A stretch of DNA of 64,000 nucleotides from Fibrisoma montanum (GTDB lineage Bacteria; Bacteroidota; Bacteroidia; Cytophagales; Spirosomataceae), in NCBI RefSeq assembly GCF_003583365.1, contig NZ_QXED01000005.1, positions 372,001 to 436,000 of the forward strand, given 5' to 3'. Numbering within the stretch: position 1 is the stretch's first letter; the number at the start of each line of letters is the position of its first letter. The notes beneath the pieces are model-generated. The model was not told where the DNA came from. It was given only the letters and a program-made list of their open reading frames with translations, and did not search any database. Both the position numbers and the translations under genes were made by a program. Below, one piece after another: positions 15,378 through 22,702 of this stretch.

Positions 15378-16775
15378 ATGCCAGAAATTGAGAAACCTGC
15401 ATTTTTAGATTATTCGACCTTCTTGCCCAATGCGGTAGCCAGCGGGCCGGTCTTTACCATGCCGGACGGTCGAACGTCAGCAACGACCATTCAGCGGGCC
15501 GACGTGAACGCCGGTAGCGCGGCTGGTCGGGGTGGGATGCACTTCTTCCGGAACGGCGAAGCGCCCCTATCGAATCGGCTTCGGTGGATGGAGTCGAAGG
15601 AGATGTTTCCGGGCGTGGGTGGTCCATCGTTCCCCCTGGGCTACGCCAAGTCGCCCCAGGAGTGGGAAAACCGGGCTACGCAGGAACCGCTTTATGGGAT
15701 CGAGATTGACGAGTTCATGGAAGGCGAATGGAACCTGGAGACCGAGAATGAACGCTACACGCGGTTCAAGGCGAAGCGAAAGCAGATGTACGCTGACGCT
15801 GGCATTCAGAACCCTCGTCTGTTTTTGAACTACGGGGCGTTCTGTTGCGCACAGGCGCGAAACTGGCAACGGGACGGCATAACCCTAAAGCCGACCCATG
15901 ACTACTTCCTGAACACGCTCCAGTCGCAACAGGCAGCCCGAAACCGGATGTCCACCTACTTCGCTGTTCACTTTGGTACATCGTGGCCGAACGTCAAGTA
16001 CTACCCGGAAGGGCCTGGTACCAGCGGTGAATTTTACATGCGACTGTATGAAATGACGCTTTCGATGTTGGCCCTGGGCGACGGTGGTCAGTGTGCCTAC
16101 GTAACGAGTGACCTGATTGAGTCGCTTCCGGGTACGGTATCGCGCCCGGAAGGTGCTACCCACGGCCTGATTAGACAGGCGCGACGGGTAGCCAACCCGC
16201 CCGGCAAAGTCACCGTAACGGGTGGCCATGCCGATTGGGATTTGGATCAGCACTTGGCGAGCTTTTTCATTATTGGCCTGGTCGTAGGTACCTGTAACAT
16301 CTTCTGGAAGGTTGGCCGGTATGGTACCAACCCCAACACGATCTACGGCCCGCCCCATCCGGACGAAGTGCAAATCTCGAACTGGTCGCCGGATCAGCCG
16401 GGAACGCCCCCGCCCTGGGGCGATCCGGGCTTCCCGCAGCTTCGTTGTACGTCCGAAGACAAGATGGCTGAAGCCAATTTTTACTATTGGAAGTGCAGCC
16501 GGACGGCCGGACAGAAGTGGAAATACTTGCGCTTTCGGATCAATGATGGTGCCTGGATCGAACCCCGTCAGGATGCCGCCGATGTGCTGTTTCGGGGAGA
16601 GTTGAAGCAAGGTATTTGCCTGGGTCGAACGCTGGGCAATGCCGCCGACTACTGTTATTATAATCCATCGCTACCGAAATGGCGTAAGGAGAAGGTGACA
16701 GTCGAGATCGGCGGTCGTCAGTTTAGCTCTATCGTCTGGGGCGGTCGGCTGAAGGTATTTAACGAAGATTTGTAA
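15378..16775 (+). CDS. Unknown large tail protein, possibly enzyme-like receptor-binding
   Basis: 465 residues, not recognised as a family. It starts two bases after the stop of the gpI-like gene and is followed by a fibre gene, which suggests a surface-exposed tail part. The N-terminal 90 residues are polar and glycine-rich. The middle (residues 100-320) has alternating strand/helix segments with GIEIDEFMEGEW, RLFLNYGAFCCAQ, GQCAYVTSDL and FWKVGRYGTN, reminiscent of a TIM-barrel glycosidase, and acidic residues at strand ends (DEF, GEW) could be catalytic. The C-terminal 90 residues look beta-rich (KYLRFRINDGAW, EKVTVEIGGRQFSSIVWG). It may be a glycan-binding or glycan-cleaving spike; this is inference from pattern only. 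Confidence 0.45.
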   Translation: MPEIEKPAFLDYSTFLPNAVASGPVFTMPDGRTSATTIQRADVNAGSAAGRGGMHFFRNGEAPLSNRLRWMESKEMFPGVGGPSFPLGYAKSPQEWENRATQEPLYGIEIDEFMEGEWNLETENERYTRFKAKRKQMYADAGIQNPRLFLNYGAFCCAQARNWQRDGITLKPTHDYFLNTLQSQQAARNRMSTYFAVHFGTSWPNVKYYPEGPGTSGEFYMRLYEMTLSMLALGDGGQCAYVTSDLIESLPGTVSRPEGATHGLIRQARRVANPPGKVTVTGGHADWDLDQHLASFFIIGLVVGTCNIFWKVGRYGTNPNTIYGPPHPDEVQISNWSPDQPGTPPPWGDPGFPQLRCTSEDKMAEANFYYWKCSRTAGQKWKYLRFRINDGAWIEPRQDAADVLFRGELKQGICLGRTLGNAADYCYYNPSLPKWRKEKVTVEIGGRQFSSIVWGGRLKVFNEDL

Positions 16776-16786
16776 ACCCACGTAAC

Positions 16787-17347
16787 ATGGCTATACGAGT
16801 ATTAGCGGTCCTGAAGGGTTACTTCATGACGGGCCGCAAACCGACCGAGGGCGACTATCACGATATGTTGGATAGCCTGGTCCACAAGAACGATTTGCAA
16901 GCGGCCAATGAACAGGCCGTTCAGGAAGCGATAACCGCGTATGACACCTCGCAGAAGACGATCAATAACAACGGCATTATTGAGAACATCGGCGAAGTGT
17001 TGCAGTATTTGACGGGCTTAGCCGATACCGCCAGGCTGAAGGCGACGTTGGACCTGCTGACATCGCGGGCGACATGGGGCGGTTTGCCGGGTAAGCCTTC
17101 ATCGGTACCGCTGGCCTGGAACGATCAGGTGATCGACACATCGACAGCAACTTTAAATCCACGGCCAGGCGCTCCCAACAGTACGCCCGTCAACCCAGTG
17201 CAACGCTGGTTAGTATCGGAGTTCATTGGCATAACCGGGCCAATCGTGGATATTAAGGTAGAACGGTATTGGTACGAAACAGGTCAGTTTTACGTCGAAC
17301 ATATCGTATTGGTGAAGGTCGCGGTTCAAACTAAAGTCAATTTGTAA
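16787..17347 (+). CDS. Tail fibre-type protein
   Basis: 186 residues. The N terminus has YFMTGRKPTEGDYHDMLDSLVHKND, a motif shared by many Bacteroidota phage tail-fibre proteins (KTGxxPTxxqFxDxIDSfxHK). The middle is helical (LQYLTGLADTARLKATLDLL) and the C-terminal half is beta-rich with Trp and Tyr, ending in KVAVQTKVNL. It lacks the long repetitive shaft of a classic fibre, so it may be a short fibre or an adaptor. The ATG follows CACGTAAC. Confidence 0.65.
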   Translation: MAIRVLAVLKGYFMTGRKPTEGDYHDMLDSLVHKNDLQAANEQAVQEAITAYDTSQKTINNNGIIENIGEVLQYLTGLADTARLKATLDLLTSRATWGGLPGKPSSVPLAWNDQVIDTSTATLNPRPGAPNSTPVNPVQRWLVSEFIGITGPIVDIKVERYWYETGQFYVEHIVLVKVAVQTKVNL

Positions 17348-17348
17348 G

Positions 17349-17600
17349 ATGTATAAGCTCATTGTCAATCATAGCGGCCTGCTGTCGGCCTGTCCAACGA
17401 ATAGGCAGTATCTGTCGGGTGGCTATATCGGCGAGCCCCATATGAAGGTCTTCAGCGTGAGTATCGACAATGCCACGTACAACGACCTATACACCAATCG
17501 GGACCGGGCGTATGTGCTGGGTGATGGCCTGCCAGCCATGCAGGAGTTGCCCGGACGAGTCTATTATCAGGTCGAAGTCGGTGTTTTAACGAAGGTTTAA
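17349..17600 (+). CDS. Small phage protein of unknown function
   Basis: 83 residues, starting one base after the stop of the fibre gene, so certainly in the same operon. It is polar with a glycine-rich middle (YLSGGYIGEPHMKVFSVSID) and no membrane segment or signal. I do not recognise it. It is the last rightward gene before the terminator, so a fibre accessory or chaperone is possible. Confidence 0.6.
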   Translation: MYKLIVNHSGLLSACPTNRQYLSGGYIGEPHMKVFSVSIDNATYNDLYTNRDRAYVLGDGLPAMQELPGRVYYQVEVGVLTKV

Positions 17601-17627
17601 ATAGAAGTTAAGTTACGCTAGTTGTGT

Positions 17628-17657
17628 AAAAGCCGGGGTTTGTGATCCCGGCTTTTT
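17628..17657 (+). terminator. Terminator of the phage late operon
   Basis: AAAAGCCGGG pairs perfectly with CCCGGCTTTT (17647-17656) across a 9-nt loop and is followed by T. It lies 27 bases after the last structural stop codon. Confidence 0.9.
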
Positions 17658-17680
17658 AGTGGTGTCTTATGTTGAATCTT

Positions 17681-17786
17681 GTACAAAAAAAATCAGTATT
17701 ATACATATGGCTACTGTTGAGATTAAAATTTAATTATCAATAAGTTATGCCATTTTGTACAGAAAAAGTCAACATTATACATATGG
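17681..17786 (+). repeat. Twin 30-bp repeat after the late operon
   Basis: Copies at 17681-17710 and 17757-17786 share GTACA-n-AAAAA-n-TCA-nn-ATTATACATATGG with starts 76 bp apart. Each copy joins a TTGTACA-like and a TATACAT-like box 14-15 bases apart, which could be paired promoters or operators. No coding product is supported; the ATG in each copy opens only very short frames. Confidence 0.7.
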
Positions 17787-17825
17787 TTGTCAGTGAACTG
17801 AGTCACTACCGCTTTTTTGCGTTGG

Positions 17826-18017
17826 TTAGATAGGCGTCAGCCAGCTTGCGGCATAGTAAAGATTGTCGTCAAGTAGGATGCCTTGCGGTTCGACTCGCAC
17901 TACCTTTCTGACCTCATTAACCGCGATTGGCCAACGTTTGCCCCACATAAAGATATGCCTGATTACTCTAGTTCTGACCTGTTGACCTGGTTTGAAATCG
18001 TGAAGTCTTACCGTCAT
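17826..18017 (-). CDS. Small leftward protein of unknown function
   Basis: 63 residues from ATG 18017 (MTVRLHDFKPGQQV); an upstream in-frame ATG at 18038 adds seven residues. It is basic at the N-terminal end and has a beta-strand look (RVIRHIFMWGKRWP, NEVRKVVRVEPQGILLDDN). No homolog is recognised. It is at the phage right end and on the opposite strand, so a regulator or moron is possible, but it could also be non-coding. Confidence 0.4.
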   Translation of the reverse strand: MTVRLHDFKPGQQVRTRVIRHIFMWGKRWPIAVNEVRKVVRVEPQGILLDDNLYYAASWLTPI

Positions 18018-18038
18018 GACTTTATTATTTAAGTACAA

Positions 18039-18271
18039 TTTTGGGGTAGCAGCAATCTTTACATTTGGAAATGTTGAAATTCACTTTTCGTTTTGTGATT
18101 AATACGTGCCCAAGGCCCTCCGCCCCAAACACCGTGCGTTAGCCGCTACCTTGCATTACCTACTATCATTGAAAACATACATCCATCAAACCCCGGGGCC
18201 ATTCTTCTATTCCTGATTGGGCAGAAATAGGCGTTGGCGTAGGTTTACATCGGTTTTAGACCCTATTAGCC
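18039..18271. other. Phage/host junction region, nothing recognised
   Basis: I see no ORF, tRNA, strong hairpin or recognisable promoter in these 233 bases. The prophage right end must lie here or in the preceding 0.4 kb. Confidence 0.4.
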
Positions 18272-18745
18272 ATGAACAATCAATTGGGTAGCACTCCGCT
18301 AGAACGCATCCCTGGTGAAGCCATGATCGGGGGCGTTGCGGCCGGGTTGGCCCGCCACTTTGGATGGAACCGGACGGTTGTCCGCCTGATTTTTATTGCC
18401 GGTATTTTTCTGCCGCACTTTCCCGCGTTGCTTATCTACATTATTTTGTGGATCGCTATGCCGAAGCAAGCATTCGGCACTTCTCTTAACCAGGTAACCG
18501 TTTATTCAAACCCAGTCTTTTCTATGCAACCTTACAATCCCAACAACCCTACTTCGTCCAACGGCAGCGTCGTCGGTGGTATCGTCCTGATTGTGCTCGG
18601 TGTTCTGTTCCTGCTCGACCGCTGGTTCGACATTGACTTTGGCGATCTGTGGCCGTTTATCCTGATTGCGGTGGGTCTGTGGTTGATTTTCCGCGACCGG
18701 ATGAAAACGCCCTACGACTCCAATAACACCAACAATCCTCTGTAA
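18272..18745 (+). CDS. PspC-domain membrane protein
   Basis: 157 residues. The N-terminal half is a PspC domain (ERIPGEAMIGGVAAGLARHFGWNRTVVRLIFIA followed by a membrane segment ending LLIYIILWIAMPKQ). The C-terminal half has further hydrophobic segments (VVGGIVLIVLGVLFLLDRWFD, LWPFILIAVGLWLIF) as in DUF5668/LiaI-type proteins. It probably acts in membrane-stress sensing at the inner membrane. The next gene is a LiaF-like protein sharing the same type of transmembrane pair, which suggests one operon. Confidence 0.85.
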   Translation: MNNQLGSTPLERIPGEAMIGGVAAGLARHFGWNRTVVRLIFIAGIFLPHFPALLIYIILWIAMPKQAFGTSLNQVTVYSNPVFSMQPYNPNNPTSSNGSVVGGIVLIVLGVLFLLDRWFDIDFGDLWPFILIAVGLWLIFRDRMKTPYDSNNTNNPL

Positions 18746-18750
18746 CCGAC

Positions 18751-18804
18751 GTATGAGATGCGGGGTATGGCATAGCCTGCTACGTCATACCCCGCATCCC
18801 ATAC
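18751..18804. repeat. 24-nt inverted repeat between pspC-like and liaF-like genes
   Basis: The arms 18751-18774 and 18781-18804 match at 21 of 24 positions around a 6-nt loop (GCCTGC). They are built from the words GTATGAG/ATGCGGGGTATG. There is no T-run, so it is not a simple terminator. Confidence 0.8.
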
Positions 18805-18829
18805 CGCACATAACTTAACCTTCTGTACC

Positions 18830-19834
18830 ATGCAACGTAGACGAAATAATGGATTATTCTGGGGCATAGCGCTGATTACGTTCGGCCTGCTGATCGTTGC
18901 GCGTCGTGCCGACTGGATTGATTTTGACTGGCACTCCCTGGCCAACTTCTGGCCGGTGCTGCTCATCCTGGCGGGTGTCAATCTGATTCTCGAACGGCGG
19001 GGCAATGCTGCGTCGCTCGTCACAACGGTTCTGCTGGCCGTAGCCGTTCCGTTTACCCTGTTTGGGCTCTTCAGCCGGGACCGGGACGACAGCCGCTACG
19101 AGTTTCGCTGGAACGACCACGATGATGATGATGATAACAAGGCCGGTCAAACTGACGACGATGATGACAACGCATCGGATTCCGATCAGGGCAAAGTACG
19201 CAGCAGTACGTTTACGGAAGTGATGGAGCCTGATACCCGCGAAGCTGTGCTGAAACTGGCGGGTGGTGCCGGGCGCTTCACCATCAGTGAGCCAACGGCG
19301 GAGCTGATTAAGGCCGATACCCGGCAGACGATCGGTAATTACTCTATGACGGTGGAACGGGACCCGACGACCCGAATTCCTACCATTGAACTCAAGCCCG
19401 CCGAGGAAAATCAAAAGATTCGACTGAAGGACGGTGATTTCGAGAACCGAGTCGACGTGCATCTGAATGATAAGCCCCTCTGGACGATCGACGTTGGTCT
19501 GGGGGCCGGTGATGCCGATCTGGACTTGAGTCAGTACGCCATCAAGGAGTTGAAAGTAGGGGTCGGGGCTTCGGATCTGGATCTGAAACTGGGGGCGAAG
19601 GCTAACCAGATGGATGTGAAACTGGACGCCGGTGTAGCGTCCGTTACTGTAGAGGTGCCCAAGGAGGTAGGCTGCCGCATCAAAAAAGACGGAGCGCTGA
19701 ATGTTAACCAGCTCGAAGGCTTCACCGAAACCGCCGACGGCGAATTCGTAAGTCCCGGCTACGATACGGCCACCAAGAAAATCAACATCCGGTTCGACGG
19801 GGGCGTGTCGAGTTTTACGGTGAAGCGTTACTAA
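18830..19834 (+). CDS. LiaF-like membrane protein with beta-rich extracytoplasmic domain
   Basis: 334 residues. The N-terminal 85 residues hold three hydrophobic segments (FWGIALITFGLLIVA, FWPVLLILAGVNLIL, TTVLLAVAVPFTLFGLF). An Asp-rich acidic stretch follows (HDDDDDNKAGQTDDDDDN, residues 97-116), then a long beta-rich domain with repeated DLDL/VDVH strands and a regular glycine pattern (GAGDADLDLSQY, GASDLDLKLGAK), the type found in LiaF/toast-rack proteins. The domain would stay outside the cytoplasm or fold on the membrane surface. Role in envelope stress is by family similarity. It ends before a terminator. Confidence 0.8.
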   Translation: MQRRRNNGLFWGIALITFGLLIVARRADWIDFDWHSLANFWPVLLILAGVNLILERRGNAASLVTTVLLAVAVPFTLFGLFSRDRDDSRYEFRWNDHDDDDDNKAGQTDDDDDNASDSDQGKVRSSTFTEVMEPDTREAVLKLAGGAGRFTISEPTAELIKADTRQTIGNYSMTVERDPTTRIPTIELKPAEENQKIRLKDGDFENRVDVHLNDKPLWTIDVGLGAGDADLDLSQYAIKELKVGVGASDLDLKLGAKANQMDVKLDAGVASVTVEVPKEVGCRIKKDGALNVNQLEGFTETADGEFVSPGYDTATKKINIRFDGGVSSFTVKRY

Positions 19835-19859
19835 GTTTCCCGTATGGTTCAGATACAAA

Positions 19860-19895
19860 AAATCCCGGCTGCAAGCGCGGCCGGGGTTTCTTTTT
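19860..19895 (+). terminator. Terminator after the liaF-like gene
   Basis: AAATCCCGGC (19860-19869) pairs with GCCGGGGTTT (19880-19889, one T-G wobble) across a 10-nt loop, followed by TTTTT. Confidence 0.85.
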
Positions 19896-19939
19896 CCATA
19901 GGTTTATTTAAAAACGTTCGGAACGGTCGATGGAGGGTG

Positions 19940-20368
19940 TCATTGTCGCGGACTACCCAATCGGTTCAATAACATCTTGTTAAACTCCCGCTCGCTGCTA
20001 TACAACTCGCGCAGCTGCTGGGGTGATATCACTTTCAGAAAGCGGCTCATGTACTCGTCGTCCAGATCCGCGATCTTTTGCTTGGTCGAGTTAATTTCCT
20101 TCAGGTCGGCGAGTGCGTTCGACTCGGTCAGACCGGGGCGGGTCGGATCACCGCTGAGCTGACGCAGCCGGCGGTTAAGCTCCTGCTTGCGCCCGTTATA
20201 CTCATTGTAGACTGCCCAGAATTGGGGAGCCTGCTCCGTGGTCAGGTTTAATCGGTTGGTGATGTAAGCGATTCGGGCCGATTCGATCCGTTGCCGCCCA
20301 TCCTGCGCAAAAGCAACGCCCGTTGTCAGCATCAACATCAGCAACCAACTATATAATACGTGTTTCAT
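19940..20368 (-). CDS. Spy/CpxP-like periplasmic protein
   Basis: 142 residues. A signal peptide ends near AFAQ, residues 1-22. The mature part is all-helical and charged, with LTTEQAPQFWAVYNEYNGRKQELNRRLRQL and LKEINSTKQKIADLDDEYMSRFLKVISPQQL, which matches the Spy/CpxP and CnrX-type fold. It is the third gene of a leftward set: ECF sigma, membrane anti-sigma-like, then this protein 22 bases further on. In Cnr-type systems a Spy-like protein senses periplasmic conditions for the anti-sigma factor, so a sensor or chaperone role is inferred. Confidence 0.75.
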   Translation of the reverse strand: MKHVLYSWLLMLMLTTGVAFAQDGRQRIESARIAYITNRLNLTTEQAPQFWAVYNEYNGRKQELNRRLRQLSGDPTRPGLTESNALADLKEINSTKQKIADLDDEYMSRFLKVISPQQLRELYSSEREFNKMLLNRLGSPRQ

Positions 20369-20390
20369 TAGTATAGAGTAAACTGTTTGT

Positions 20391-20864
20391 CTAGGAATTA
20401 ACCGGTTCGCTGCCTGAAGTTCCCGAATAGCCTTCTTCGTCCATGTAGCGCTGGATATCCGCGGGGTTTACGTCCAGGTATTGGATTATGGTCGAATCCG
20501 TCCCAAACGACGACTGAATATCCTGCTGTTCGGCTAATTCATAGGGGTTCACACCCTGTTCTTCCAGGTAGCTGGCAATGGCCGAATCACTTACGCCCTC
20601 CAGCGTATCGGCTCCGAGCGACTCCTGCCGTTGGGGCAGCGTTTGCCATACCAGCACGGCAATCAGACTCGCGCCGGCCAGCGTGGCGGCTGTCCGCTGC
20701 CATGACCAACTGATGCTGAAGCCGGGCTTCTTCCGGGTTACCCGTGCCTGCACCCGCGAAGGCAAGGCGTCAAAGTAGCCCTCCGGCACAGAAAACGGCT
20801 GCTGTCGCAGCGGATGCTCCCGCGCTAATTCCTCGATCCGTATAGGTTTTTTATCGTTCATCAT
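20391..20864 (-). CDS. Putative membrane anti-sigma factor
   Basis: 157 residues. The first 60 residues are cytoplasmic and basic (ELAREHPLRQQPFSVPEGYFDALPSRVQARV). A membrane segment follows (TAATLAGASLIAVLVWQTL, about 60-78). The periplasmic part is acidic and Ser/Glu-rich with repeated VNPxE/D-type blocks (EEQGVNPYELAEQQDI, DVNPADIQRYMDEEG). It lies 63 bases after the ECF sigma gene and before the Spy-like gene. No classical zinc-binding anti-sigma motif is visible, so the role rests on topology and context. Confidence 0.65.
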   Translation of the reverse strand: MMNDKKPIRIEELAREHPLRQQPFSVPEGYFDALPSRVQARVTRKKPGFSISWSWQRTAATLAGASLIAVLVWQTLPQRQESLGADTLEGVSDSAIASYLEEQGVNPYELAEQQDIQSSFGTDSTIIQYLDVNPADIQRYMDEEGYSGTSGSEPVNS

Positions 20865-20927
20865 CGTTGTAGCCAGTGACCCGTTCCGGGCTACGTTTAG
20901 TATTGGACAGCCGCCAGCGGCCGTGGT

Positions 20928-21500
20928 TTAATCAGTAGAATCAGAATTATGTATATAATCTTCAATTTTTTTGACTGCCAGGTGGTACGATGCTTTCAAG
21001 GCCCCGACCGATGTACCCGTAATTTCGGCAATTTCTTCGTACTTCATGTCGTCGAAGTACTTCATATTAAATACCAGCCGTTGCTTATCGGGTAGTTTCA
21101 ACAATGCTTTCTGGAGTTTCAGCTGAACCTCTTCACCGCTGGGTTCCGTTCCTGACGTAACGTAGTCGGAATTGGCTTCCAGCTTTTCCATTAATTCGCC
21201 CTCCACATCGCCAATGGGCAGAAAGAAGCGCCGGCGTTTCTTGTTCAGAAAGTTAAGGCACTCGTTGGTGGCGATGCGGTATATCCACGTATATAACTGA
21301 CTGTCGCCCCGAAACTGTTCCAGACTATTCCAAACTTTGATGAACGTTTCCTGCACCAAATCATCAGCGTCGTCGTGGTCAATAACCATCTTTCGGATAT
21401 GCCAATAAATCTTCTGCTGATACTTGCGTACCAGCAGATTAAAGGCATAATTCCGGCTCGACGGATCGCGGTATTTAGCTAGGAGTTCCTCGTCAGTCAT
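20928..21500 (-). CDS. ECF-type RNA polymerase sigma factor
   Basis: 190 residues. Region 2 is clear (YQQKIYWHIRKMVIDHDDADDLVQETFIKVWNSLEQFRGDSQLYTWIYRIATNECLNFL) and region 4 ends with a helix-turn-helix (MKYEEIAEITGTSVGALKASYHLAVKKIEDY). No C-terminal extension is present. It is first in a leftward operon with a membrane anti-sigma-like and a Spy-like gene. Its upstream flank holds a large inverted repeat. A role in envelope stress is inferred from the neighbours. Confidence 0.95.
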   Translation of the reverse strand: MTDEELLAKYRDPSSRNYAFNLLVRKYQQKIYWHIRKMVIDHDDADDLVQETFIKVWNSLEQFRGDSQLYTWIYRIATNECLNFLNKKRRRFFLPIGDVEGELMEKLEANSDYVTSGTEPSGEEVQLKLQKALLKLPDKQRLVFNMKYFDDMKYEEIAEITGTSVGALKASYHLAVKKIEDYIHNSDSTD

Positions 21501-21512
21501 TCGTTGATAGCT

Positions 21513-21597
21513 GTAGTTTGTGGTTTGTAGTTAGTGGTTGGCTGATGAAAGAGAACACTATGTATCAGCCAGTCACTAACTACAAACCACAAACTAC
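21513..21597. repeat. 34-nt inverted repeat between transketolase and sigma genes
   Basis: The arms 21513-21546 and 21564-21597 match at 32 of 34 positions around a 17-nt loop. The arm is itself repetitive (GTAGTTTG, TGGTTTGTAG, TTAGTGG). It fills almost the whole gap between the transketolase stop (21602) and the sigma start (21500), both leftward. Confidence 0.9.
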
Positions 21598-21601
21598 GAA
21601 C

Positions 21602-22555
21602 TTATTTTCTTGCCATCACTTTCTTCACCTGCTCAACAATCTTGTCGGCGGTGAGGCCGTATTTCTGCATGAGCTGATCGGGCGTACCGCTCTCGCCGAA
21701 CGTATCATGTACGCCAACATATTCCAGCGGGGCGGGGTAGTTGCGGGCCAGTACCTGCGCAACGCTGTCGCCCAGGCCGCCGTTAATCATGTGCTCTTCG
21801 GCCGATACGGCGCAGCCGGTTTTCTTCACCGACGCCAGAATGGCTTCCTCATCCAGCGGCTTAATGGTGTGAATATTGATGATATCCGCTTCAATACCCT
21901 GCTCCGACAGCATTTCACCCGCCTTGATGGCTTCCCAGACGAGGTGGCCCGTACAGAAGATAGAAACGGCGTCGCCTTCGTTCACATGCCATGCCTTACC
22001 GATTTCAAACTTCTGATCGGCGGGCGTAAAGATAGGAATGACCGGCCGACCAAATCGCAGGTACACCGGCCCGACGTGGTCGGCAATGGCGATGGTTGCG
22101 GCTTTCGTCTGGTTGTAATCGCAGGGGTTGATGACCGTCATGTTGGGCAGCATCTTCATCATGCCCAGGTCCTCCAGAATCTGGTGGGTAGCACCGTCTT
22201 CGCCGAGCGTCAGGCCCGCGTGGGAAGCACAGATTTTGACGTTCTTATTCGAATACGCGATGGACTGCCGGATCTGGTCATATACCCGACCCGTAGCAAA
22301 GTTGGCAAACGTGGTCGCATACGGAATTTTACCACCTATCGTTAACCCCGCCGAAACGCCCATCATGTTTGCTTCGGCAATACCACACTGGATAAACCGA
22401 TCCGGAAACTCTTTAATGAACGCTTCCAGTTTGAGCGATCCGGCCAGGTCGGCCGTCAGGGCGATAACATTGGGATGTGTCTTGCCTAGTTCGGCAATGC
22501 CCGCACCGAAGCCCGAGCGCGTGTCTTTCTTGTCGGTGTATTCGTATTTTTTCAT
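21602..22555 (-). CDS. Transketolase, C-terminal subunit
   Basis: 317 residues, covering the pyrimidine-binding and C-terminal domains of transketolase in split form. Typical parts are RSGFGAGIAELGKTHPNVIALTADLAGS, FIQCGIAEANMMGVSAGLT, the SHAGLTLGEDGATHQ block and a C-terminal LRFGRPVIP segment. It pairs with the N-terminal subunit encoded just upstream, 147 bases away. The enzyme moves two-carbon units in the pentose phosphate pathway in the cytoplasm and uses thiamine diphosphate bound between the subunits. Confidence 0.95.
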   Translation of the reverse strand: MKKYEYTDKKDTRSGFGAGIAELGKTHPNVIALTADLAGSLKLEAFIKEFPDRFIQCGIAEANMMGVSAGLTIGGKIPYATTFANFATGRVYDQIRQSIAYSNKNVKICASHAGLTLGEDGATHQILEDLGMMKMLPNMTVINPCDYNQTKAATIAIADHVGPVYLRFGRPVIPIFTPADQKFEIGKAWHVNEGDAVSIFCTGHLVWEAIKAGEMLSEQGIEADIINIHTIKPLDEEAILASVKKTGCAVSAEEHMINGGLGDSVAQVLARNYPAPLEYVGVHDTFGESGTPDQLMQKYGLTADKIVEQVKKVMARK

Positions 22556-22608
22556 TGGCTGCTCTTAATTCGCTGTAGCGAAAGTTTGATTTTCATGATT
22601 ATGACTGT

Positions 22609-22680
22609 TGTAGAGACGCAACATCTGGCGTCTCTACATCTGGCGTCTCTACATCTGGTGTCTCTGCAACTGGCGTTTCT
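22609..22680. repeat. Palindrome and 15-bp tandem repeat between transketolase halves
   Basis: TGTAGAGACGC (22609-22619) and GCGTCTCTACA (22628-22638) form a perfect 11-bp inverted repeat with an 8-nt loop. It runs into four 15-bp tandem units (ACATCTGGCGTCTCT-type) at 22621-22680, the first two identical, the third with one change and the fourth with four. This 'TAGAGACGC' palindrome type is common as an intergenic repeat in Bacteroidota. Confidence 0.85.
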
Positions 22681-22702
22681 ACCTCGTGCAGGGTACATCA
22701 AA

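Larger units (their letters stand above)
1..18050. mobile_element. Right part of a contractile-tailed (myovirus-type) prophage
   Basis: The block holds terminase, prohead protease, capsid, sheath, tube, lysis genes, tape measure, hub, spike, wedge and fibre genes in the order usual for contractile-tailed phages. The left end lies outside the window because terL is still open at position 1. The right end is inferred. The last structural gene stops at 17600 and is followed by a terminator, a twin repeat and one small leftward gene, and host-type membrane genes begin at 18272. No integrase, transposase or clear attachment site is visible, so the exact boundary near 18.0-18.27 kb is a guess. Presence of terminase and capsid argues for a phage and against a headless injection system. 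Confidence 0.9.

Noticed and set aside
13735-17600. Diversity-generating retroelement acting on tail proteins
   Set aside because: No reverse transcriptase and no template/variable repeat pair was seen in the window.
1-17600. Headless contractile injection system or tailocin
   Set aside because: Terminase large subunit, prohead protease and capsid genes are present, so a full phage is the better reading.
17826-18271. tRNA or att site at the phage right end
   Set aside because: No cloverleaf-type sequence or repeat of a left-end site could be seen; the left end is outside the window.
18854-19858. 334-codon leftward ORF opposite the liaF-like gene
   Set aside because: It mirrors a gene with clear membrane segments and beta-rich domain; the opposite frame has no recognisable domain.
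21518-22345. 275-codon rightward ORF over the transketolase gene
   Set aside because: Opposite strand of a certain enzyme gene; no domain is recognisable and its N terminus is inside an inverted repeat.
22621-22680. CRISPR-like array (15-bp repeats)
   Set aside because: Units are direct tandem copies without spacers, and no cas genes are near; a short tandem repeat is the simpler reading.
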